Source of the DNA: Schaalia odontolytica
GTDB lineage: Bacteria > Actinomycetota > Actinomycetes > Actinomycetales > Actinomycetaceae
Length of the DNA stretch: 64,000 bases
Direction of reading: 5' to 3'
NCBI RefSeq assembly: GCF_002847525.1
Contig: NZ_PKKM01000007.1
Location: 87,211 to 151,210 of the forward strand
The stretch's first letter is position 1. Each line of letters starts with the position of its first letter. A model generated the notes under the pieces. It was not told the DNA's origin, ran no database searches, and saw only the letters and a list, made by a program, of their open reading frames with translations. Below, one piece after another: positions 24,567-32,934 of this stretch. Made by a program: the position numbers and the translations under genes.

Positions 24567-24581
24567 TACCCCCGGAGGGTA
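24567..24581. promoter_or_regulatory. Second CsoR-type operator, before copA
   Basis: TACCCCCGGAGGGTA, the same layout as the operator at 23923-23937. It ends 3 bp before the copA ATG, so its right half coincides with the GGAGGG ribosome-binding site. Confidence 0.75.
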
Positions 24582-24584
24582 CCC

Positions 24585-27164
24585 ATGTCCACTGACTCCG
24601 TGACGACTACTTCCGCGGCCGCCCCTTCTTCCCTTGAGGCCACCCCGGCCTCGACCCCCGCTCCCCAGGTCGGCGAGGGCACCCGCGCCCACGCCGCCGA
24701 CCTGCGCCGACGCCTCATCGTCTGCGCGCCGCTGGGCATCCTCGCGATGATTCTGTCGATGGTTCCCGCGTGGCAGTTCACGGGGTGGCAGTGGGTCGTC
24801 GCGGTGGCCTCGATCCCGGTGGTGACGTGGGGCGCGTGGCCCTTCCACCGGGCGGCCTTTGCGGCGGGTCGCCACGGCTCGACAACGATGGACACGCTGG
24901 TCTCCCTCGGCGTCATCTCCTCGACTCTGTGGAGCTGGTGGGCGCTGCTGTGGGGCGGTGCCGGGATGCTCGGCATGCGTATGCACATGAGCCTGATCCC
25001 GCGCGCGGCGCACGCCGGCCACGCGGAAATCTACTTCGAGGGCGCGTGCATGATCGTCGTGTTCCTGCTGACGGGCCGCTACCTGGAGGCACGCGCACGC
25101 TACCGCGCGGGCGACGCGCTGCGGTCGCTGCTGCGCATGGGCGCGAAGGAGGCGACGCTCGTGAGCGTCGATCCCGCGACCGGCGAGCGCACGGAAACGG
25201 TCGTGCCCGCCTCATCCCTGCAGGTCGGCGACCTCTTTGCGGTGCGCCCGGGCGAGAAGGTGGCAACCGACGGCGTCATCGTCGAGGGTTCCTCCGCCCT
25301 GGACACCTCGCTCCTGACGGGCGAGTCCGTGCCCGTGGACGCCGCCCCCGGCGACGCGGTGACTGGCGCGACCGTCAACACGTGGGGGTCCCTGCTGGTG
25401 CGCGCCACGCGCGTCGGCTCGGATACGACGCTCGCGCAGATCGGGCGCATGGTCGCCGAGGCCCAGGCCGGCAAGGCCCCCGTCCAGCGCCTCGCGGACC
25501 AGATTTCGGGCGTGTTCGTCCCGATCGTCATCGCCGTCTCCCTGCTCACCCTCGGGGGCTGGCTGCTTGCGGGCGGCAGCGTTCAGGCCGCGTTCACGGC
25601 GGCCGTCGCCGTCCTGGTCGTGGCGTGCCCGTGTGCGCTCGGCCTGGCCACGCCCACCGCAATCCTCGTCGGGTCGGGGCGCGCCTCGCAGCTCGGCATC
25701 CTCATCAAGAACGCGGAAATCCTCGAGCAGACGCGCTCAATCGACACGATGCTGCTCGACAAGACGGGCACGGTGACCACGGGCGTCATGTCCCTCGAGT
25801 CGGTCGCGGTCGCGCCCGGCGCGGGAAGCTCCCCCGAGGTGGACGAGGACTCGGCCCTGTCCCTTGCAGCCTCCGTCGAGTCCCTCTCCGAGCACCCCGT
25901 CGCCCGCGCGATCACGTCGGGTGCATCGGACCGCGGCCTGTCACTGGAGCCCGTGACGGCGTTCGCGAATCAGCCCGGACTCGGCGTCGTCGGCATCACC
26001 GCCCAGGGCGGCGTGCTGGTCGGTCGCCCGTCGTGGCTGGCTTCCCTGGGCATCGACGTGCCCGCTTCCCTTCTCGAGGCCGTACGCGAGGCCGAGGCCT
26101 CGGGTGCCTCCGCCGTCGTCGCGGCGCTCGCGCCAAACCTGGGTTCCGCTGCATCCTCCTCCCCGGAGTCGGCAGCCGCCACGCCCGAGGCGCCCGCATC
26201 CATCACACTGCCCGGCCCCGACGCCGAGCTGCCCCTCGCGACGCTCACCATGAGCGTGGGCGGCATGACCTGCGCGTCCTGCGTGCGCCGCGTCGAGCGC
26301 AAGCTCGGCAAGCTCGACGGCGTGAAGGCCGAGGTCAACCTGGCCACCGAATCCGCGCGCATCACGCTCACCGCCCCGCACAGCGACGAAGAGCTCGAGG
26401 CCGTCGTGAACGCCGCCGGCTACCACGGCACGGTTACCTCCCGTTCTGAGGCCGCATCCTCCGACGGCGCACCCGCGGCTGGCGGCAACGCGGGTGGGGA
26501 TACCGGTACCCCCACCCAGCCCGGCACCACCCCGGGCGCGGGCGAGCGCGAGGGGGCCCCGGCCTCGTCCCTGGTGATCCCCGAGCGCGTCGAGGGCCGC
26601 GCGATTGCCACACTCGTCGTGCGCGACACGGTCAAGGAGTCCTCCGCGGATGCGATCGCCCAGCTGCGCGAGCTTGGCATCGAGCCGATCCTGCTGACCG
26701 GCGATAACGAGGCGGCGGCCCGCCACGTCGCGGGTCAGGTGGGCATCGAGCGCGTCATCGCGGGCGTCCTGCCCGACGGCAAGCGCGACACCGTCGCCGA
26801 TCTACAAGCCGAGGGGCGCACGGTCGCGATGGTGGGCGACGGCGTGAACGACGCGGCCGCCCTCGCGCAGGCCAGCGCGAAGGGCCTGGGCATCGCAATG
26901 GGCTCGGGCACGGACGTGGCGATCGAGGTCGCGGACATGACACTCATGAACTCGTCACTCACCTCGGCGGCGACCGCGATCCGAGTGTCGCGCCGGACGC
27001 TGCGCATCATCAAGGAAAACCTGTTCTGGGCGTTCTTCTACAACGTCCTCATGGTGCCGCTCGCGATCGCTGGGCTCCTCTCCCCCATGCTTGCGAGCGC
27101 CGCGATGGCGTGCTCGTCCGTGTTCGTGGTCCTCAACTCGCTGCGCCTGCGCACGGCGAAGTAG
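24585..27164 (+). CDS. copA: Copper-translocating P1B-type ATPase with internal HMA domain
   Basis: An 859-residue Cu(I) exporter. It has the A-domain T-G-E-S, the membrane C-P-C (Cys about 348/350), the phosphorylation motif D-K-T-G-T (Asp about 392), S-E-H-P in the nucleotide domain, and the hinge G-D-G-V-N-D (about 751). No metal-binding domain is at the N-terminus. Instead a complete HMA domain with G-G-M-T-C-A-S-C (Cys about 563/566) sits inside the ATP-binding domain (about residues 555-625), flanked by Ala/Ser/Pro and Gly-rich linkers. This is unusual for CopA. About eight membrane helices are expected. It is controlled by the adjacent CsoR operator. Confidence 0.93.
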   Translation: MSTDSVTTTSAAAPSSLEATPASTPAPQVGEGTRAHAADLRRRLIVCAPLGILAMILSMVPAWQFTGWQWVVAVASIPVVTWGAWPFHRAAFAAGRHGSTTMDTLVSLGVISSTLWSWWALLWGGAGMLGMRMHMSLIPRAAHAGHAEIYFEGACMIVVFLLTGRYLEARARYRAGDALRSLLRMGAKEATLVSVDPATGERTETVVPASSLQVGDLFAVRPGEKVATDGVIVEGSSALDTSLLTGESVPVDAAPGDAVTGATVNTWGSLLVRATRVGSDTTLAQIGRMVAEAQAGKAPVQRLADQISGVFVPIVIAVSLLTLGGWLLAGGSVQAAFTAAVAVLVVACPCALGLATPTAILVGSGRASQLGILIKNAEILEQTRSIDTMLLDKTGTVTTGVMSLESVAVAPGAGSSPEVDEDSALSLAASVESLSEHPVARAITSGASDRGLSLEPVTAFANQPGLGVVGITAQGGVLVGRPSWLASLGIDVPASLLEAVREAEASGASAVVAALAPNLGSAASSSPESAAATPEAPASITLPGPDAELPLATLTMSVGGMTCASCVRRVERKLGKLDGVKAEVNLATESARITLTAPHSDEELEAVVNAAGYHGTVTSRSEAASSDGAPAAGGNAGGDTGTPTQPGTTPGAGEREGAPASSLVIPERVEGRAIATLVVRDTVKESSADAIAQLRELGIEPILLTGDNEAAARHVAGQVGIERVIAGVLPDGKRDTVADLQAEGRTVAMVGDGVNDAAALAQASAKGLGIAMGSGTDVAIEVADMTLMNSSLTSAATAIRVSRRTLRIIKENLFWAFFYNVLMVPLAIAGLLSPMLASAAMACSSVFVVLNSLRLRTAK

Positions 27165-27178
27165 CCGCACAAACGGCA

Positions 27179-27218
27179 CGAGTGCCGCGTGGCCGGACAT
27201 CCGGCTGCGCGGCACTCG
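27179..27218. terminator. Hairpin between copA and the mycosin gene
   Basis: Perfect 11-bp arms (27179-27189 with 27208-27218) around an 18-nt loop that itself pairs (GGCCGGA/TCCGGC). It lies between convergent genes and has no T-run. Confidence 0.55.
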
Positions 27219-27231
27219 GTGCGTCACGCGT

Positions 27232-28413
27232 TTACTTCTGGTGGTATCGGGGACTGGTTCCAATGTGCGGTACGTTGGATAGAGCAGAGGCGTATGCAAC
27301 TGACTCATCAAATCCGCGGTAGACGTAGGAATCGGCCATGTTCACACCGAGGGGGTTAATGACTGCGTCTGCGAGATCCAATTGCTCCTTGGGTGTAGGA
27401 CGGCTACCCGTGCCTTTGTCAGCTAAGGGGTTCTCATCGGGGTACTGTGACGGGTCTGTTCTCATCAAGGAAGCGCCATCAATTGCCCCGTAGCCGGTGT
27501 ACTGGTTCCAGTCATGGTTGGGGTTGAGGCTATTCTTCACGAGGAGTTGGAGCAGCTGATTGGTGCTCGCGTTGGGCCATTTCTGTCGTGCCATGGCCAT
27601 GAATCCGGCAGCTATTGCGGTAGCGTTAGATGTTCCCTGAGTGGTGGTGATGGCACCGGTGTCCACGCTGCGAACATTGATGGGGCCTCCGAACGCTGCG
27701 GTTGTAACACCAGGACCGTAGGAGGAGTAGGTGGCAAAAGACCTATCAGCGTTGATTGCGGATACTCCTACGACGCCTGACCAGCGGCCTAAGCTATCGG
27801 TGTCTTCTGCTCCGTTGTTTCCCGCGCCTGCCATGATGATGACTCCTTCATTCATGGCGCGAGCCACTGCCCACATGAGGCTTGGTGACCGATCTTCGCT
27901 GGTCGCGGAAATCGAAATGATCTGCGCACCGTCATCAATGGCTTGGTTGATGAGGACATCGAGGTTTGCTCGATAATCTGTAGCTGTTTCACAACCGGTT
28001 GTGTCATCTGGCCACCCACCGGCTTGATAGGTGTATAACGTTGCGTCGGGCGCGACACCGTATTTCTGGGAGACCAGAAGGGCAGCCATTTGGTTACCGT
28101 GATCCTTCTTGTCTCCCTTGGCAATGATCGTACACCGGCTCTTATCGGTTATGTTGGCGCCGGCCAGTTCCGGGTCGCTGAGGTTGACGGGGCTGTCAAT
28201 GAGGGCAATGATCACACCCTTGCCGGTATAGCCCTTCGCTCGTGCTTGGTCAAGGTGGTAGTAGGAGAAGTACTCCTGCGAGGTGATCTCGTCCGCGTAC
28301 GCGGGAGCCGGGGCCGCCGTCAGTGCGCCCGCACTCAGCGCGAGGGCGCAGGCGGCAGTTGTCAGAGCACGCACGGAGTTGCCAAAGAAGGTCACCATTG
28401 GCGTAGGTCCCAT
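27232..28413 (-). CDS. Mycosin-like secreted subtilisin (S8) of a T7SS-type operon
   Basis: A 393-residue subtilase with a Sec signal peptide (cleavage after A-Y-A, about residue 40). The triad is complete: Asp in A-L-I-D-S-P (about 73), His in K-D-H-G-N-Q (about 105), Ser in G-T-S-N-A-T (about 262), with oxyanion Asn in A-G-N-N-G. Two extra cysteines (about 94, 141) match the mycosin disulfide loop. Mycosins' C-terminal membrane helix is absent, so it may be released. ATG 28413 has GGGAGG 7 nt upstream and overlaps the PPE-like gene's 3' end by 22 bp, so it is the last gene of the operon. Confidence 0.88.
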   Translation of the reverse strand: MGPTPMVTFFGNSVRALTTAACALALSAGALTAAPAPAYADEITSQEYFSYYHLDQARAKGYTGKGVIIALIDSPVNLSDPELAGANITDKSRCTIIAKGDKKDHGNQMAALLVSQKYGVAPDATLYTYQAGGWPDDTTGCETATDYRANLDVLINQAIDDGAQIISISATSEDRSPSLMWAVARAMNEGVIIMAGAGNNGAEDTDSLGRWSGVVGVSAINADRSFATYSSYGPGVTTAAFGGPINVRSVDTGAITTTQGTSNATAIAAGFMAMARQKWPNASTNQLLQLLVKNSLNPNHDWNQYTGYGAIDGASLMRTDPSQYPDENPLADKGTGSRPTPKEQLDLADAVINPLGVNMADSYVYRGFDESVAYASALSNVPHIGTSPRYHQK

Positions 28414-29990
28414 CCGTCGTCCTCCCGCTTGGCGGGAGCGATGGTGCGGTCTGTTCCGTAGGTCTGGGACAGGGGGTTGACGTAGCCTGCGGGCAGATCA
28501 TCCTCATCCTCATCCACCGTGAAAGCCACGTACTTGCGCTTGCGGCCCTTCTTGTCGTCCTTGCCCATGCCGCCGCCAGCACCCGCGCCGCCGCCCATGA
28601 AGCCGCCGCCAGCACCCGCGCCGCCGCGACCGGCAGCGCCAGCCGCACCGGCCGCACCACCACCGGCGCCGGTCGTACCGGTCACGCCGGAAGCGCCCGC
28701 ACCGGCCGCACCGTTCGCGCCGGCCACGGAAGCGGGGGGAGTGTAGGAACCAAAACCCGAACCCGAGTACGTGCCCACGCGCAGGTTCGAAGTACCCATA
28801 GCGCCAGCTGAACCGGTCGTGCCCGTGATACCACGCAGGCCGCCCATACCGAGGCCGTTCGCCGAACCCGATGCGCCAGAGGCTCCGCCCAGGCCACCAA
28901 AGCCCGAACCCATGCGGGCGGCACCGCGCATGCCCAGCGCGCCAGCGCCCAGCACACCAGCGCCACCCAGACGACCAGCCATGGCAGCGTCAGATGCAGC
29001 GCCGCCGTTGAGGCGCCACAGTGGATGCTGCGCATCAGCGGGGGGAGCCGGGGTGTGGCCGCCGACGACGCCGTTGCGATACGTGGTGCCGTTGACGCGC
29101 GTGTGGAGCAGGTCGGTGTCCATGAGGTCCTGCGGGTCAGTGATCGGGTTCGTGCGCGAACCCAGCTCGCCGTACGGCAGCTCCTGCTTGGGGACGGCTC
29201 CAGAGGCGATCACGCGGTTACGAGCAGCAGCCGCATCGGCCTCACTCCACCACGGCTTATCGAAGCCGCCCGGGTAGCCCTCACCGTTACGGCCAGCCTC
29301 ACGACCAAAACCATTCTCCGGCGAATAACCGCCGCCTCCATCTCCGCGAGTGTGGGTTTTCCCGTCAGAAGGTGTGGTGCCGCCATGATCGCCCGAATCG
29401 GGATCCGCTGTAACTGTGGCGATGTCGACGTGTTTCCCCTTGCGCACGTCCGACATTGTTCCTGACAAGTCAGTGGTCCGATTGTTAATCGTATCGAGGA
29501 TACGTTGGCAGGATTCTTCGCGCTGGGCATTCGCCTGCGCCTCGACGCCTGCGACGTACGCTTCTCCTGTTGTAATGCGCATGGGGCCGAGTGCGATCCC
29601 ACCACCAGGCTTATCGGACGGAACGAAGACAAACTTGTCGTCGCGCATTGCTGCGGTCTCGGCGTCAAGAAGGCTATCACTGATGTTTTGACCTTCTGCG
29701 TAGGCAGCTGCCATCGCATCGCGTGCTGCCGTGTAGACGGTGTGGCCGGCCTCGTATTGCTTACGGTAGTTGTTGATTCGATCGATCGATGTTTCGACCC
29801 ACTTGTCCATCGCTTCCGCAGCTTTGCCAGTAAAACCGTGGCTCTGCCGATACTCCTCGAGTCGCTTTACTGCATCATCAAAACCATGGATAGTGTTCTC
29901 GTGCTCGGTTTCCCAGCGCTCGAGGTCGCCGTTGGCCCTTGCGTGATACAAAAAGGTTTTGAGCTTGTGATAGTTGGGTGAAGACGCCAT
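28392..29990 (-). CDS. PPE/WXG-like secreted protein with Gly/Ala-rich region
   Basis: A 532-residue protein. Residues 1-180 form a helical WXG/PPE-like bundle (F-T-G-K-A-A-E-A-M-D-K-W near residue 55). Next comes a polar linker, then a long Gly/Ala/Met low-complexity region (about residues 330-480) reminiscent of PE_PGRS/PPE tails, and a conserved acidic end (D-E-D-E-D-D-L-P) typical of actinobacterial T7SS substrates. No Sec signal. ATG 29990 is preceded by AAAGG about 8 nt upstream. Operon position is between a WXG-like gene and a mycosin. Probable T7SS export substrate; function unknown. Confidence 0.8.
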   Translation of the reverse strand: MASSPNYHKLKTFLYHARANGDLERWETEHENTIHGFDDAVKRLEEYRQSHGFTGKAAEAMDKWVETSIDRINNYRKQYEAGHTVYTAARDAMAAAYAEGQNISDSLLDAETAAMRDDKFVFVPSDKPGGGIALGPMRITTGEAYVAGVEAQANAQREESCQRILDTINNRTTDLSGTMSDVRKGKHVDIATVTADPDSGDHGGTTPSDGKTHTRGDGGGGYSPENGFGREAGRNGEGYPGGFDKPWWSEADAAAARNRVIASGAVPKQELPYGELGSRTNPITDPQDLMDTDLLHTRVNGTTYRNGVVGGHTPAPPADAQHPLWRLNGGAASDAAMAGRLGGAGVLGAGALGMRGAARMGSGFGGLGGASGASGSANGLGMGGLRGITGTTGSAGAMGTSNLRVGTYSGSGFGSYTPPASVAGANGAAGAGASGVTGTTGAGGGAAGAAGAAGRGGAGAGGGFMGGGAGAGGGMGKDDKKGRKRKYVAFTVDEDEDDLPAGYVNPLSQTYGTDRTIAPAKREDDGWDLRQW

Positions 29991-30009
29991 GATGAACGCC
30001 TTTTTTCTC

Positions 30010-30498
30010 TTAGTCGTCGTACTCAGTTGCAGCACCAGTGTCAGAGGGGGCGCCTGTGGTTCCCTGAGTATCAGTGGAAGTGGGCACTGGTTTCACATCT
30101 TTCTCAGTCACAGCGTATCCGCCGTTTTCGAGAGCCTTCTTAAGATTGCGTGAGGCCTCTGAATCAGAGACCGTGTGAAGAGCATCCTTGACCTTATGGA
30201 ATGAGTACTCGGCATCCCACTCGGCGTCCTTGACTGCTTCCATCACATGCTTCGTCTCGGTAATGAAGGTTGAGATGAGAGCATTCTCTTCCTCGAGAAT
30301 CTTCGAGATGTCGCCGAACAGGCCCGCGGTGCTATGACGCATGGCTGCGGGACCTCTTTCGTTCCCCCACGCGGTGAAGTCTTGCGCGGCGCTGAGCTTG
30401 TTAGTGTTCTCCGAAGAGTTCTTGACGGCAGCCCCACCATCCTCCGCATGAGGGAGTGCTTCTTCCTGCTTCTTGTGACGGTACGCCAAATCTGTCAC
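30010..30498 (-). CDS. WXG100-like small secreted protein
   Basis: A 162-residue helical protein starting at GTG 30498 with AAGGAG 6 nt upstream. It has a polar N-terminus, F-T-A-W-G-N-E-R-G at about residue 50 (a W-x-x turn), two long helices, and a Pro/Thr/Asp-rich C-terminal tail (T-G-A-A-T-E-Y-D-D). Size and helix-turn-helix layout suit T7SS heterodimer partners, although the exact WxG is not present. It lies between the lipoprotein and PPE-like genes of the same operon. Assignment by context and structure pattern, not by clear homology. Confidence 0.72.
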   Translation of the reverse strand: MTDLAYRHKKQEEALPHAEDGGAAVKNSSENTNKLSAAQDFTAWGNERGPAAMRHSTAGLFGDISKILEEENALISTFITETKHVMEAVKDAEWDAEYSFHKVKDALHTVSDSEASRNLKKALENGGYAVTEKDVKPVPTSTDTQGTTGAPSDTGAATEYDD

Positions 30499-30551
30499 AG
30501 CATTCTCCTTATGGTGACGGGATGTGTTTCGCGCAGTTCCGCGCGTGGTTC

Positions 30552-31094
30552 TTATGATTTGACCTTGAAGCGGCGGACGATAGGTTGCGCGGGCTGATCG
30601 GGGCCGTCGATCTTCATAGTCCACACGTAAGTGGTGTCCTTGTCACTGCCTTCGACCTCAACGGTCCATGAGGAGTAGTACTGGCAGTCCTGCTCGACGC
30701 ACAGATCGTAGGTGTCTTGGCCGAGGCGCCAGTAATCAGTGGCCGACATGAGTCTGTATGCGTAAGACTCTTTATCAACGGAAATCGTTCCGTTTTCTTC
30801 CAGCTTGAACGGTTCTTCGAAGATGCCATCGCTCTGACCGATTAGCTGCGCGCCGACCATGTTGTTCAGGGCGTTGGCTTTTTCGACGATCTTGTTCTTC
30901 TCGGCGCCGGAGGCGGAGTTCATCTGGCTGATGAGGTCGCGCTTGATGCCTTCGGGGATGTTCTTCATCGAGGCGATGTCCGTAGAATTCGAACCTCCAC
31001 CGCCGGGGAGCCTTATGCAGCCGGTCAGACCAACGGCCACCAGAAGCAGGGACGAGGCCGCTGCAAGGGTGCGGCGAGACGCGAGAGAGGACAT
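30552..31094 (-). CDS. Lipoprotein, first gene of the T7SS-like operon
   Basis: A 180-residue lipoprotein with signal peptide and lipobox L-T-G-C (Cys about 26), then a Gly-rich spacer and a globular domain with D-L-C-V-E-Q-D-C (two Cys, likely disulfide) and several aromatic beta-type strands toward the end. ATG 31094 heads the four-gene minus-strand unit, which ends at 27232. A promoter and the palindrome 31134-31155 lie upstream. No recognised family. Likely an envelope component or immunity-type partner of the co-expressed secreted proteins. Confidence 0.8.
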   Translation of the reverse strand: MSSLASRRTLAAASSLLLVAVGLTGCIRLPGGGGSNSTDIASMKNIPEGIKRDLISQMNSASGAEKNKIVEKANALNNMVGAQLIGQSDGIFEEPFKLEENGTISVDKESYAYRLMSATDYWRLGQDTYDLCVEQDCQYYSSWTVEVEGSDKDTTYVWTMKIDGPDQPAQPIVRRFKVKS

Positions 31095-31133
31095 ACTTTT
31101 CTCCTACTGTCAGACTGGTCAATCATATGCGAC

Positions 31134-31155
31134 TTGTTGACCTGCGTGTCAACAA
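31134..31155. promoter_or_regulatory. Palindromic operator overlapping the T7SS-like operon promoter
   Basis: TTGTTGAC, 6 bp, GTCAACAA: perfect 8-bp arms. On the minus strand the right arm supplies the TTGACA -35 of a promoter whose CATATG -10 lies 17 bp downstream, ahead of the lipoprotein gene. A dimeric repressor bound here would block the operon. No regulator gene is adjacent. Confidence 0.7.
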
Positions 31156-31386
31156 ATGACAACACCGGGAGGGCCGAGCGCATCGTCGTCGCAGGAGCGC
31201 GTCATTGACGGTTGCCGACCGTATTATGACGCGGGAAGATGGGCCGACTGATACGTGGCGCCGATGAACCCATGCAGGTGTCGTGACGCAACCGGCGACC
31301 GCCGTGAATTTATGAACCCCAGTTAAAATTGGACATGTATTCGACACCGAGGTGAGCGACGAGATGCTGCCTCACTGACATACCGC

Positions 31387-32934
31387 TTACGAGGTACGCC
31401 TTGCGACGCGGAAGCCCTGCTTGGCGTAGACGGTCTCGTAGGAGTAGCCGGGGTGGGCGGCGCTCCCCCACGACTCGGCGTCGACCTGCTGATCGCCCCA
31501 CGCGTAGGAGCGCGCATCGATGACGACATACTCCGGCGGGGTATCCATGGTGCCAGTCGTTCCCACCCAGTAGACCTCGCGACCGGGCACGAGGCGCGCG
31601 AGCAGCGTCGTGTCGGTCTCGACGCTCACCCCCTCAGGCACCGCGTCGAGCGCGCCGAGGGCGGCGGCCATGCGCGGGTCCTCCTTGAGGTCGGGCAGGT
31701 GCCACAGCGGCAGGGACGAGGCCGTGAGAGCCAGAGACAGTGCGGGGATGCACGCGACTGCCCACGCGGCCACCCGCCACCCCCTTGTTGGCGAGGCCGA
31801 GGCCCCCTGATCGGCATGCAACTCACGCACCGCGCCTTCTCCCACAGCCTCCGCAAGCGCGGAGGCGGACGCCGAACGAGAGGCCCGCTTGGGAGCGAGC
31901 CACTGGTCGATGACATCCAGCAGGGAGCACGCGGCGATGGGGACGAGCACGGCGTTGTAGTGCCACGAGTCCCACACGTAGTAGGTCTCGACGGAGCCCG
32001 CGAAGCGCCAGGCGAGGGTCGGGAGGACCAGCGCAAACCAGGGGGACCCGGTGCCCACGAGGCCCGCGCCGGCCGCGAGGACGAGGAGCGTCACGAGCTT
32101 GACAGAGGGAGTCGTCAGGATGTCCCACAGGGAGGGGATTGCGCGGGCGGAGGTGGTTCCACCGGTCGGCGTGCCCGCGCCGGTGGCGGAGCCGTCGAGC
32201 GAGTAGGCCCACGTGCCAGCCGGGTTCATCGCCGGGAGCAGCACCTTGACTGTCAGCGCAAACGCGACGATGCCGAACAGAGCGTACGCTAACGACCGCA
32301 GGACAGCGGCACGCCCGTCGTCTCTGCGGCGCCACGCGATCGCGAGTCCAGCGACGAAGACCGTCAGCCCGAGATCCTCCTTGACAAGAACCAGCGGCGC
32401 CAGCCACGCCATGCACGCCCCCCACCGTCGTTCGACGAAGGCAACTCCACCGAAAGCCAACAGCGGGACGGCCACGCAGACCTCGTGAAACTGGGCGCCA
32501 ACCGCACCCTGGAGCCCCCACCCCAGGCCGTAGGCGAGCCCGACGAGGAGCGCGCCGCCTCGACCGAGGAGACGCTGCGCGAGGCGCGCGATCGGCGCGG
32601 CCGACGCGGCTATCAGCACGTCCTGGATGACGAGGAGGGTCAGCGCGGAGGGGAAGAGACGGAAGATCGGACCGAGCAGCGCCAGGATCGGATGGAAGTG
32701 ATCACCCAGCAGGTTGTAGCCGGGCCCCTTGATGGGGACGATGGGTGCCTCGAAGCGCGAGTAGGCCTGGACGGCCTCGGTGAAGATGCCAAGGTCCCAC
32801 GAAGGGGCGACAAGCGCGCGCCACTGCGCCACCGAGTAGCAGACGTAGAGTGCGCCGACGACGCAGGCGATGAGGGTGGGCAGCCACCAGGTCACCACCA
32901 GGCGACCGACGGCTAATCGATCCGGGCCCTTCAC
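31387..32934 (-). CDS. DUF2079 membrane protein (glycosyltransferase-like)
   Basis: A 515-residue protein with about eleven membrane helices. The DUF2079 signature S-W-D-L-G-I-F-T-E-A-V near residue 45 is followed by G-D-H-F-H-P-I-L-A. The family resembles GT-C polyprenyl-phosphate-sugar glycosyltransferases, with the acidic D-L-G-I-F loop at the putative active site. Its start overlaps the GT2 stop by 4 bp (ATGA), so the two are co-translated. The pair looks like a dolichol-phosphate-type sugar donor synthase plus a membrane transferase. Acceptor unknown. Confidence 0.9.
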   Translation of the reverse strand: MKGPDRLAVGRLVVTWWLPTLIACVVGALYVCYSVAQWRALVAPSWDLGIFTEAVQAYSRFEAPIVPIKGPGYNLLGDHFHPILALLGPIFRLFPSALTLLVIQDVLIAASAAPIARLAQRLLGRGGALLVGLAYGLGWGLQGAVGAQFHEVCVAVPLLAFGGVAFVERRWGACMAWLAPLVLVKEDLGLTVFVAGLAIAWRRRDDGRAAVLRSLAYALFGIVAFALTVKVLLPAMNPAGTWAYSLDGSATGAGTPTGGTTSARAIPSLWDILTTPSVKLVTLLVLAAGAGLVGTGSPWFALVLPTLAWRFAGSVETYYVWDSWHYNAVLVPIAACSLLDVIDQWLAPKRASRSASASALAEAVGEGAVRELHADQGASASPTRGWRVAAWAVACIPALSLALTASSLPLWHLPDLKEDPRMAAALGALDAVPEGVSVETDTTLLARLVPGREVYWVGTTGTMDTPPEYVVIDARSYAWGDQQVDAESWGSAAHPGYSYETVYAKQGFRVARRTS

